Source: Scytalidium lignicola (taxonomy: Eukaryota; Ascomycota; Leotiomycetes). Taken from it: DNA of 64,000 nucleotides. Under the pieces are notes generated by a model. It was not told the DNA's origin. It saw nothing but the letters and a program-made list of their open reading frames with translations, and did no database searches. Shown one piece after another: positions 21,506 to 32,856 of this stretch (position 1 is the stretch's first letter; every line of letters starts with the position of its first letter). A program made the translations under genes and the position numbers. The stretch is taken from contig NCSJ02000011.1 in the NCBI GenBank assembly GCA_002812745.2, positions 232,476 through 296,475 on the forward strand. Reading direction: 5' to 3'.

Positions 21506-23923
21506 TTTCTCGGTCTCCAGATAAGGAATCTCAGCAGTACAGTATCCAACGAGGATAATAATCCAATCTGTCCTGTTGCAGTTGGCCTTCCTTCACGAAC
21601 AGCAGCTAGTAAAATCTCCACGGAAGAGAAAAGGAAAGAAGGACAAAAGGAAAGAGAGAGCTACCATCGGGGGGATCTACCAGCTTGGTATTTATTTTTG
21701 TTTTCCCGACCTCCACTCTCTACTCCGATCTTAGACAATCTTAGATTAATTAGGAACCTAGGTCACAGCGCCATTCTCACTAGGCCCTAACGCTCGAGAC
21801 CAAGGATCAAGGCAAAATACTGGTACTGAGCCGGTCTCCGAAGGAAAAGAAGGAGGGGAAATGATAGGCAAAATCGGGAAAGGAAGCCCACGACTCCTCT
21901 TTCTAGCCTTTCTAGCCTCCATCTAGTTTCCCAATTCCATGTCAGTTTAGCATTATTGCTGCCTGCGAACAGGATGGGTTTGTCTTGGCCATGCACAACT
22001 AGGTCATTGCATGCTTCCTTTAGCTCCAGGATCAATATTTCCTTATCAGCAGAAGCAAACAACAGAAAGCTGTCATACACAGTAGATAGCTACTGCATCG
22101 CACACAGTACGAGGGTAAAGAGATGAAGCTAGCCTTCTGGAGTTTAACCTGGCAGAAGAAAAAGAGAAAAGAACGGAGAGGCCGGTACCTTGCCTTATCT
22201 CGCATGGAGCTTGCCCTGTCCTGTCCACTTCTCCACAACATTGCGAACGCCCTGGGCGACGATCAAAGGGCGCAGGAAAGGGTCCATCGGCCGGAGCCGT
22301 GATCTGTGGATCGGTGCAATCACTTTTCACTTTTCACTTGTACTGTAGATCCATACTTGGAGAGATGGATTATTACAAACGGTTGTTAGTTGGCTTTACT
22401 AACGTTACGGAGATTGGAGAGAATTAATGACTGTACAGTACTGTACAGAAGGATTCTAGCTGTTGACGTTGGCTTGGTGCACGTGCGGTGTGATAAGGGT
22501 CTTTTTTTTTTACGTCTACACCGCCAAGCAAAACGCCAATCAAAAAAAGCCCCAATTCGTCCAAGACAGGAAGCTGATAAACTATTATCAGCATCGGAGG
22601 TATGGAGTACTTGTAATATCAATTCCCGATCAAATGCGTCTTCTTCGTCTTTTCTTTTTCTTCTTTTTTTCTTCCAGTTTAAACCTTTTTCAATGAAGTT
22701 TCAAATAATTGTCATGTAGCACGTGCTGTATTCCCTTCTGCGGCAAGTTTTCGCGACCCCATAAATCGGGAACTACGCTATCCTGCAATATAAGCAGCCA
22801 CGAAGAAACTAGTCGTACCTGTACGTAAGTACTGTACGGAGTACTGTGCTCTACTTTGACTGCTTGACAGAGACTTTTTGATTGCGGTGGTTGGATGGCA
22901 ATTGAAGATCGTCAGGTACGGGGGCAGGGATTTCATGTTGTGTAATATTAGACTGCGCTGTGGTGTTTATGCATCCACATATCAGAACCAAATTCGGAAA
23001 CTCTTTCGCAATTTGGGTACCATTCTTTTCTGATCATTTGCTGAATCAGAAACCGCATACAGGAACAGACGATTTCCGGAGAGATCAGATATTAAAAGGT
23101 TTCAGAGTGAGTAGATCTAGAGATTTGAAGCTATGGTACTGTCTTCTACAGCACTGTACAGTACATGATAATTGCTTTGAGAGTTTGTTGATGTTGTTTT
23201 CCAGGAATTGGTGCCTATATAATTAATTGCCGGCAATCTAAGAGGGAATCCTACTCTTACTTCGCAATCGATCGAGTCTCATCATCATACTGTACAATTT
23301 ATATATTCTCTGAAATTTTATATATTCTGACAGATTTTCATCCTTCAACTAAGGTGCTGATCACTTCTTGGAATAACGCCGCTGCCGCAATGCGGCCGTG
23401 TGGGGATGTGGATACCACTCCCGTTCGGCTGACTAAGCCTCATTTCTTGGTTTTGTATTGATTTGTCTTTGATGTGTCTTTGATTTGACATCTTGTAATT
23501 AATGCAATTAAGCTTACCAATATAAGTATTTTTTTGGTTCGTAATTATTGTTATGATACTAGTAACAAGTGTCTTTGTTTCTTTTGTGATAAATTCCAGC
23601 GATCTTTACAAGATACAAAGTGTGATCTGATGGATTGAGAATTACTTTAGTTTTAAGAATTTGTAACTATGGAGTATTATAACAGAGATACAATTAGAGA
23701 TTTTAAAGTTTGGTGGATGGATGGAAGTTGGGAACCGCCAGGTAAGGGGACAGGATGAGATAAATATCCAGCCCGTTGTATCATTTGCCCCTATCTCAAC
23801 ACTTCAATCCAACAACTAACATATAAATTTAAGAAAAAGAAGTCATATAACATTCAAGTCGTTATCATCCAATATTAATTAACGCTTGCTAGCTTCCTTG
23901 CTTCACTACGTATGGCTCACTCC
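21506..23923. other. 2.4-kb intergenic region rich in TGTACAGTAC-like words
   Basis: It combines the NUP-gene promoter and the 3' flank of the GH3 gene. Palindromic words such as CTGTACAGTACTGTACAG (22434-22450) recur at ~22.8 and ~23.15 kb. No supported reading frame or RNA gene was found. Confidence 0.5.
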
Positions 23924-26903
23924 TCACAAAGTAACCCTCCCACTCAACCTCAAATCCCTCGAACTACTCCCCACCCAAATCGGCACTTCCTCTCCAGTAG
24001 CTAACTTCCACGCCTGTGCCTGCACATCCCAGGAACTCAAATCCCTCCTCAATAAATCAAACTCTACCGTAGTCTTACCCCGCTTCTGGATCTCCACCTT
24101 GTTGAACCCTCTCAATTGCCGGACTGGCCCACCGGGAAGTCCAACATACAGCTGCGCGATCTCGCTTGCGTCGTACTCTCCTATGTTCTGCACCGTTGCA
24201 CGCACTTGCACCAGCACATCCCAAAGATCCTCGGCTCCACCTTCTAGGATCGCGCCCGTTGGGTAGGCGGCGTGCGAGACCCCTCGAAGGACGTTGATGT
24301 CTAGATTCGAGTAGGTGAAGTTCGTGTAGGAGAGGCCATAGCCGAATTCATAGCGCACGCTGATCTTATTTGCATCGAAGGCACGGTAGTCAGTATACAC
24401 TCCCTCGCTGAAATTTGACTGTGGGAACAGGCCATATGGGGGGATGGGTTGAGACGGTAAGAGGAGAGCGCCAAAGTCAGACTCATTCTTGGGGACTGAG
24501 TATGGAAGTTTTCCCGACGGTGAGACGTCACCGTAGAGAATCGCCGTTAGGGCTCTACCGGAGTCCTGGCCTGGGAGGTGTGCATAGATGATTGCGGTGA
24601 CGTTGGGATGGTCGACGAATTGGTCGATGAGCCGGACCCCAGCGTTGTGGATTACCACGATGGTATTGCTGCATACGTCGGCAACCTTAGGTGCAGGTAA
24701 GTCAGCATTCAGCACTATAGCTCTAGGAGAATATATAATCTCACTGAAAAATGAAACGTCTAGGATATATGCATACCTTGTTAACCAATGTATCGGAATA
24801 ATCATCATGAACTCCAGGCCTGTCACTTCCTTCACTTGCAAAGGCATTGATGAATACCAAACAAGCGTTCGAAGCTCCATCCGCATAAGCCTGGCTTTCA
24901 TCATTAATGAAATCCCACAAGATCGTGCTTCCTTCCTGGTATGCCCTCTCCTGGAGCGCATCAAACGGTGCATTGATATAAGCTGGACTATTCGCTCCAC
25001 TGCCTCCTCCGCTGATGATCGTCCCATTGATGGCGATCTGACTTGTTGATGGATCCTGAGGAGCGCTCTCCTGACCGGAATTCCAGGGGTCAGTGCCTCC
25101 ACCCAACGGAGTAGACTGTCGTGGAGCGTATCCGGAGTATCCAAAGAGGGAGAGGAGTCTGGGTGATTTAAGGGGAAGTGCACCAGTATTTTTGACAAGG
25201 ACGTGTCCTTCTATTGCGCCGTTCAGGAGAGTATCTCTGGACGCTGGATTCCGAGCGTTAACTACCTCGTGAGGACCCAGAATATTAATTGGCATGCCCA
25301 CTCCTGGTTTTGGGAAACCTTTATCCTGACCCATCTGATACCAGGCTGCAATAGTTCTAGTTGGATAAGTATGGTTTCCCTTAGTTGAAGAGACAATGGC
25401 TTACCTAACGGCCATGTCATTTAATCTTGACATCGGGACAGATCCGTTGTTTACTGCATCTGCAAGGTGTGGTCCCCAGAAAGTTGGAGCACCTAATAAT
25501 CTAATTAGAATCCCTTTTTTTTTTCTTGAAACATTTCAATTCTTACTGGGCATTGCTACGTCCAAGCCAGCCAAAGCTGTAGCAACACCAGCATGTTGCG
25601 CTCCCCAGTCTGAAACCACAAACCCATTGAAACCAAGCTCCGTCTTGAGAAGACCATTCAAAGTCTTGCTGTTCCCACAACCATGGGAGTTATTCACTCG
25701 GTTGTACGAACACATTATGTTACCACTACCAGCATGCACGGCATCTTGTGGATTGTTAGTCAGGTCTCAAGCAGGATTAGACAAACGCACCTTGAAATGG
25801 CCAAAGATATAGCTCATGCATTGTCCTGTCATCTATATTAGAAGACACGGACTCTATGGATAGGTCTCCAGAATTAGATGGATTTCTATTGGTCTCTTGT
25901 TCGTTGCCAATAAAATGCTATTTTGGTACAGTCAGAAGCTAGATCATTATAGAAGAAAGTAATATAGTTTTAGGTACCTTGGTGCTAGTTATCACACCAG
26001 TCTGCTGAATGCCGTGGACGGTCTCTGCAGCAAATGCACCACAGAGATATGGATCGTTTGAGAATCCTGGCACCAAGTATCAGTTGCATTCATACTTCTG
26101 AGTGTTGATTATTTAAACAGACCTTCCCAATTTCGACCACCAGTAGCAACTCGTCCCAACGGTCCCACCACTGCTTTAATTCAGCAAAATATCTTCAATA
26201 CATTATAGAGAGTCTTACCTGGTCCAAGAGCAACATTCACCCCTTTAGTTCGGAATTCACCACCCATATGCAATCCTCTGTTATAAGCAAGGTCCTTATT
26301 CCAGCTGTAATACAAGATTAGAATGCAAAAAAGAACCACTGCTTGTAGAGTACTTCGTCCCATGTCAACAAGAAAACTTACGCTGCACCAACATGCAATC
26401 CGCTCGGATAGGAATTGACAAAATCCGTGCTTCTGACACCATTTCCGGCATCACTCAAGCACATGCCTGGGAAATTCAAACGAGGAATGGGAGGAATATT
26501 CCCCGAACAGCCATTGAGTTGTATGCTTGTTCCCGCTGTAGTATTGACCTAGATTATTTCTAGGTTAGTATTATTTTTCCCTTTCCATAAAACATTGCAA
26601 GCATTTGCCTCACCTTCTCATCAAGTGTCATCTTAGATACTAGAGCGATGGCTTTTGCATAAGCCGCAGCCCAATTCCCAGTCCCCCTCCCGACGGCTAT
26701 TTCATGATTAAATTAGTAAACCAAAAACTTGATTAATTCAAGTGAATAACAAGCTAGGGTGTAAACTCACGCGAAGGATAAACAGGCGGCGAGTCTCCAT
26801 AAAAGGCTGTATCACTCGTAATATTCTTACCACTGCCTTGTGCATCTACCAGTCCAACAGTAGCCAGTAAAGCCAGCAAAAGATTACTGAGGGCCACCAT
26901 CAT
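23924..26903 (-). CDS. Secreted GH3 beta-glucosidase
   Basis: Eleven exons: 26903-26771, 26696-26614, 26548-26382, 26304-26219, 26170-26123, 26066-25978, 25917-25791, 25744-25547, 25492-25405, 25356-24777 and 24685-23924. They total 2361 nt and encode 786 aa. The first ~22 residues ([21 protein letters not shown]) are a signal peptide. The N-terminal barrel contains [39 protein letters not shown] and the nucleophile Asp290 in VVSDWGAQH. The second alpha/beta domain carries the likely acid/base Glu515 in ASEGSDR. A fibronectin-III-like domain ([21 protein letters not shown]) closes the protein. It would release glucose from cello-oligosaccharides or other beta-glucosides outside the cell. Introns are 46-91 bp and every junction keeps frame. 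Confidence 0.93.
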
Positions 26904-28837
26904 TATTTCTTATAGAAACGAAAGGATTAGTTTATGCTGCAGTACTCTAGAAGTGTGCTGATAACATTTAAAACGAAAGTCGACAAGTCCTGTATAAATA
27001 AACACAATGTTAGTTAACTGATCATATAAAAGACAGCTCCCCCGCATCCGATGTGACTTACCAATCCAGCCAGTCCTTAAGGAACTACTGCCGATCAGCA
27101 GGAAAGCATACCGGTACTTGTTCCTTACTTATAGTATAAACAGCAGAAGAAAGAGTGACAACATCGACTAGCAGACAAACATTCAACGCCGGATTCACGG
27201 CAAAACCACCAAACCTTCTCACCTCGTATTTGTTCACACACAAGGTTCATGTCACCAAAGTACCCCAAGGTGTCCGATCCAATTTGTATTTTAGCCATAA
27301 CCCCTGAAGCTGTGTGGCCGATTAGCAGCGATCATAGGCTGGATAATTAAACCACGGGTAACACACTTTCAGGCTGTCGACAAGACAGATCAGCATATGT
27401 TTTGTTTGCTGACCATCTCCTGTCAAAAAACTACCGAAATCCCCGCAATATGTAATAGGAACACCGAATAAGGTTATGGCAGTCGGGCCGTTCGCATGGC
27501 TTGCTTGCTGTCTGTCTGTGCCTCATCCGCCGCCCGCACGCGCTGGGAATGGTTCCTGAGAAGCCTTGCTTATATAAAGACGTCGAGTGCCATGATCGAT
27601 AATTAATACCTGTGATTGCTTTTGCTGGGTTCATCTCAACATTGCTGGGGTTACAGTTACATTGCACATACGCCCTACCCCGCGTTTATGCCCCGCAACT
27701 ACAAAAACCGCAGTTTCCACCGCAGTTTCCCAATGACGTCAAAAGAAGGAATCTGCACCGTGGGAAAGGTGGGATGTCTACTTCACTCTTAAGATACCTC
27801 GGTAGTATATAACCCGCGGTGGAGTACTTGGATTGTAAACTGCTGATGTGAGCTGTCCCGAGAGAAATATGGGCTGGTATCTGATGGATTGATCGGCTTG
27901 TGGAGAGAGACTAGACTTAGCCAATGTATGGATGGCACAACCTGCACAATAGAGAACTGCTGGCCTGACATATTCTGCTTCTATGAACTAATATGATGAC
28001 AAGGTACTATTGATAAACCCTATAGATGTGTAAAGAAATTAGGAAGCTCGGAAATAGTCTGCAATTGACCAATGGTTGATATTAGTTATCAAAATGAAAA
28101 ACTGATATCAGCAAGTCAAACAACATACCATTTCCCAAAGCATCTAACTCGAAAACTTCAATATCTCCCTTTCACCTAATAGCTATGTTCTTCATCCACT
28201 TCATTATTATAACGACTCGAAACAAGCATCTAACACCACCAGTTAACCATAAGTCCTAAGCTTAGTGAATCGTAGCTAATGTAGTTAGAGGTACAACAAA
28301 GTGTCACGACACTTCATTCATTGAACAACAGTTACCTAGCTCGCTGACTTGCAGTAAACAGAAGTACTAAAGTGAACTATTGCTTTGTATTAAGATCTTC
28401 AAAAGAGTTTCTATTGCTGTTTGTTACCAGTTCCTACATATGCCGCCCAAAATTATGTATACCTTACTCTCTGTACTCCTCCCAAAAACATATATTACCT
28501 AATTTTCCAAAGAAAGATGTACAAACTCGAAATGGTCAACTTTGGTACCACACAAGTCCTTGATATCGAGGAAATAGAGCATACAACCACCCAAAACTCT
28601 GTGATATGAGTTTTGTACCCCCGTTGAATTCAATCCCATGGACCCGGGAGGCCACTTGAGGCCACTTTTAGTGTCGTCGCTTTAAAAGGAAAAATATCCT
28701 GATTGACCTTTTGTTGGAAATGAAAGGTTCTTACTAGTTGATATCCTTGTGTATAAATGTTTTCCTGCCGAATTTTGACGAATTTAAACGAGCCGGGCCC
28801 CATGGGATACACTATATCTGTTTCCCATTTCAGACCA
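26904..28837. other. Intergenic region upstream of GH3 gene and downstream of CorA gene
   Basis: The first ~700 bp are the GH3 promoter. The rest is AT-rich and holds only unsupported short frames. No RNA gene or repeat was recognised. Confidence 0.5.
27678..27696 (+). promoter_or_regulatory. Paired CreA-like sites upstream of GH3 gene
   Basis: Two CCCCGC words (27678-27683 and 27691-27696) match the CreA carbon-repressor consensus SYGGRG on the reverse strand and are spaced 13 bp apart, ~780 bp before the glucosidase start. Close pairs are the usual functional arrangement for CreA. This is suggestive only. Confidence 0.3.
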
Positions 28838-31644
28838 TCACACAATTCTATAAAAGAGTTTTGCAATATAATAGCAACTTGCTCCAAAGCAGAGCAGTCC
28901 GGCGGTAATGCACCAAAACCAGGTCAAGTCTCCCTCGAAATCCTGTCCGGGAACCCAGACATTCATGCCCCAGAGTCCCGTGATGATGTTCATAGGCAGA
29001 ACAATAGTACCTAGAACCGTGAGCTTGCCAAGCACGTCAGCAGTTTGCTCCTGACGCTCGTTCATTCGGATGTTGATCTGTGCGAGGTAGTTGCCATGGG
29101 CGCGGGCTAGGATTCTGTAGTTAAGAGGAAGTTGTTAGCTTATACCTTCCAGTAGGCAAATCGGGGGTAGATATTGCATAGGAAATCATACTTTTCATAG
29201 TGAGATAGGTTGGAAGTCATGGTGACAATATGGTCTTGGATGTCACCAAGATATAAACCAATCTCACTCCTTGGCGCCACTTCCCAGTGTTCATTGCACC
29301 TCTTGGCAAACCCCTTGATGACATCCGCCTTGTTGCCCAGAAGTCTATATAGGCCCATAACTTTCTTGCGGCAGTCGCCCACCCTTCGAAGCATATCACC
29401 ACCACCGTTTACACCCAATATGCTATCTCCAGATTGAGATTGCTTCTCGTTAACACTGCTGCTTCTGTCCTCTGGACTAGTATGCAATCGTAAAATTGCA
29501 TCATCAATATCATCGACTTCATCTTCGATATTCTGGATCAACGGCGCAAATACATCAGTGATATCATCAATGATGGCATACGATATCCAATCTGATGATA
29601 ATATCAAGTAATCATGCAATTGCCGAATTCTGCGACGGACATTTGCTGGATGAGGCGTCAAGGAAAAGTGAAAACTAATCAGGCCTTCTCGGAACACGAT
29701 AACATACATGTTGACCGGCTCCAAGAAGTCTTCGCTGTTAGTATCCTGCTCGAATGTTCTATAATTAACGAAATAGTAGTTCCGGAAAAGTTCCACTTTT
29801 TCTCGAGCTTCTTGCATCATTATATCTTCTGCCGTGAGGGGGTGTATGCCAAAAGCTTTGGAGAGGACCTTCATCTCCGCATCTGTAGGTGATAGGACAT
29901 CCAACCACCACGTTGGGCGGTCGCCATAGCGTTTAGGCTTCTCTTGTTTCGGAATTGAGGAACTTTTTGGTGGTGGAGACTTGATTCCTCCATTTGGTGT
30001 TGCCTCCCCTGAGTTTTCTCTCGAACTTATCCTTCCTTCACCCCCATTGAATGAACTCGTACGCCTCATTTCTGACCTAGGATCAGTCAGAAGCGAGGCA
30101 TGGCGGGTAGACGGCTTAGATTCTCCATTTACAATGTCACTATTAAAGTGGTGAAGATACATATCATTGGAATCTCCTGGCCCTCGTTGTGTGTCTTCGT
30201 CTTCTGTGTCAGAGCTGTCACTCAATAAAGGGGGTTCGGGAACAAAAAGCTCCCTAAAACTACCTCCCGGTTGGACAAGTTCTGAAATGGTCTGGCTGTG
30301 AATAGTACTCTGGAAGTCCTCGTTGAAGTAGGTGAATCGATATGGCGCGTCATCTTCAGCACGGTGCCATCCCCTGTGTATTGGCCGCAACCTTCCACCT
30401 ATCAGGTGTGGCTCTGTAATCTTCTTCGCCCGGCGTTCCTCATTTCTACCTTCCTTCTCCACCCTATTCCAATCATCAAGTACAGCTAGATCAGGCCATT
30501 TACCTCTTCGACGTCTCACGCTTCGCCGATACCCGAGGTCTTCCTGTGGAGGAGTTTCGTCCTCTACTACCTCCGACAAATCTTCCACCGGAAAGCAGAC
30601 ATCTTCTTCAGCCTGTAGAGCTACTGTATGTCGTCGACCATCGTAACCAGAATCTCTCTTAGTTGGAGAATTCGGCATGGATTGGGATTCTCCCAAATCA
30701 CCACTACGGCTCCCTCGTCTAGTGCTTTGAGGAGACACTCCTGAACGAGCAAACTCATCTGTCACCATCCTGTCCCCATAGCTCATTTGTGGATTAGATG
30801 CACCAATAATAGGGCTTCCAGGGACCGAGGGAGGGTAGTTGACGTTGTATTCTCCAGGTTGTTTTAGAAATGACGAATTTTGTCTATTCGATATTGGTCT
30901 GTTCCTGCTCCTTAACGACGACTGGCTTGATGCTCGTCTCTTATCCCGCGAGTGACCACCATCAAATGCTGTGGTGTTATTCGCGCCATAGCCCGTAAGC
31001 GAGGATGATGTTTTCGAGCGAACGATATTGGACAGTAGAGGTGTTCTTTCTTCATCACCATCTCTAGAGCCTGGTTTTGATTTAGGAGTTCTCGGGTGAC
31101 GGCCATAGCTATCAGGAGACTGGAAGGGGTTGGTGTATGATGGTCGATAAGGCGAATGGCGTTCATAGATCGATTGGTTGAGCATATTTGGATCCATTGT
31201 TGAAGGTCTTCGTGGTCTCATGCTTTGTTGTTCCCTGTTCATTCAACGTTATAATCAAGAGTAGATAAGAACCAGTTGATCACCCTACCTATGATCCAAC
31301 AGAGCCTCGCTCTCAAGACTTGTGTTACTATTATTCTGCCCTCGTAATCTGTAGAAGCTCTCCCTAGCAGCATTCATGTTGTCTCCTCTCTGTGTCTCAG
31401 AAGTCTCTGGCATTCCTGAGCCATCTGTAGACGGGGCAAATGACGGTCGCCTTGCCCGTTTCTTCTTCTTCCCACCACGATGGTTGAATCTTTTCTTCTG
31501 TGCCGCCGTCGACTGGGCATCGGATTGAAATTGCGAGTTCGAGGCACCCGAATCGCCACCTTGAAGAGCTGGAGGAGGCATCATCAGGCCAGGTCTGACA
31601 GGCGGAGCGCTAGACTTCGGCGAACGAGACTGTGAAGACGACAT
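28838..31644 (-). CDS. CorA-type magnesium transporter (Mnr2/Alr-like)
   Basis: Three exons (31644-31289, 31234-29192, 29114-28838) sum to 2676 nt, encoding 891 aa. The long hydrophilic N-terminal half is basic and Ser-rich with a KKKKRARRPS patch, as in fungal vacuolar Mnr2-type proteins. The CorA domain begins near PTWWLDVLSPTDAEMKVLSKAF and contains EKVELFRNYYFVNYRTF and a long helix with SDWISYAIIDDITDVFAP. The last exon has the two membrane helices and the pore signature GMN (residues 849-851, in GLWGMNVWVPG). These pentameric channels pass Mg2+ across plasma or vacuolar membranes. The second donor was set at GAAAA|GTATGA, not at a later GTATAA, because only the former restores SHYEKILARAHGNYLAQI. 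Confidence 0.92.
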
Positions 31645-32542
31645 GTTTGTGTTGGTAAACTTAGCGGAGGCGCCTCATCATCTGAAATAATGTAGTTCAG
31701 GGGAGATTCACTCCATATGTTCAAGCTTCGTTCGAGACCGGATGAGATGGTTTGCGTCGGCCGAAGAGGGGGTTCGATAGCCGAACCGCGACATATAATT
31801 GGTTACTCTAATAAACCTGTCGCGATTAATTTAACTGATAGATATATAGAGTTGGTAATACGATTAATGAAAAGATGTGCGCGTCTTTGGGAATCGAGTA
31901 GCAGAATAGCGAAAGTTGAAAAAGACTTGACGGTCATGTCAGAAGAGGCGCTCTCGCCGACGTCAGTCACACCCAAATAGCCAAGCCACACATAATTGGC
32001 ACGGGCCATCCAGAGCTTCTTATCTATTTCCGTTCCGCTTACAACTTCCTCATTCTATAACTACAAATTTCTCGTCTCTTTATAACAACAACAAAAGCGT
32101 GAGCAACAATTGGTTGATAATTCAATTCAGTCTCCCTTGTGCCTTATTCCCTAGTTGGATCCAGCTGCTGAGGTTCAAGGCTTAACTACTGGTTTCTCAA
32201 ACAGCTTCTCCGGTAGGTTAATTATTAAGAATCCAGACGCGTGTGGACTAAGGATGCAGCTTGCATGAACAACGCATCGTGTTTTACAAGCTTTTCCTCA
32301 TTTTTTGCCTATATAATTGTGCCAGATTGCCAGGATAGAAGACATGGCTCGTAAGGTACAATGTTGCACTAGAATTCAGTCTGGTGCGGGCCATTTCTTA
32401 CAATATCAGTAGCCTTGCTATTCTCTTATTGACTCTCTGTTCTTTCACTACGATGTCCCTTCTTAATTTCGATTATTGCATGACACTCAATTTGATATAT
32501 CAGCACAGAAATTAACAACACATCAAATATCTCATCAAGATC
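31645..32542. other. Intergenic region between CorA gene and GNAT/ankyrin-like gene
   Basis: Divergent promoters. No reading frame or RNA gene is supported. Confidence 0.5.
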
Positions 32543-32853
32543 ATGGATGAGCTAGAGCCTGGAGTATTCACTGGTGGAGAATTGAGACCGTATGCTCAAG
32601 AATTAATATTCCTATGTAAAAAGCTTGCGGGAGACAAAGCGGTGTCCTCAGGACGACGCTGTTAGCGTGCAAAACATAATCCTTGGTTCCCTAAGCATAT
32701 ATTATCACTATGTTCAAGCCGTTTTCCTCAAGTGGATGCTCACATCCTAGATCTCCATCTTTCAAGTTTGGGCAGCTCACAACAGTTCCTGCACACACAA
32801 CAATCGTTCATGCTATCTAAAAGTGGTGTAATGAAGGACATGATCAAGAGAAA
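32543..32853 (+). pseudogene. Broken N-terminal extension of the following gene
   Basis: From ATG 32543 the frame reads MDELEPGVFTGGELRPYAQE and on through ELIFLCKKLAGDKA, meets TAG at 32663-32665, then continues RAKHNPWFPKHILSLCSSRF and DAHILDLHLSSLGSSQQFLH up to about 32830. The downstream 585-aa frame is shifted by one base and is open only from ~32826 (NEGHDQEKIMSAISAFPWLE). Both stretches read like real protein. One nonsense change (CAG to TAG would explain it) and a one-base indel would therefore have detached ~95 N-terminal residues. A sequencing error or an unrecognised intron is the alternative; a 50-bp GT-AG candidate was tried and leads to a stop. Confidence 0.45.
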
Positions 32854-32856
32854 ATT

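Noticed and set aside
32589..32665. GT-AG introns that could remove the TAG before the GNAT/ankyrin-like gene
   Set aside because: The 50-bp candidate shifts frame into a stop; a 24-bp candidate is too short. A longer one starting at GTATTC keeps frame but deletes sequence that reads like real protein, so it was not adopted.
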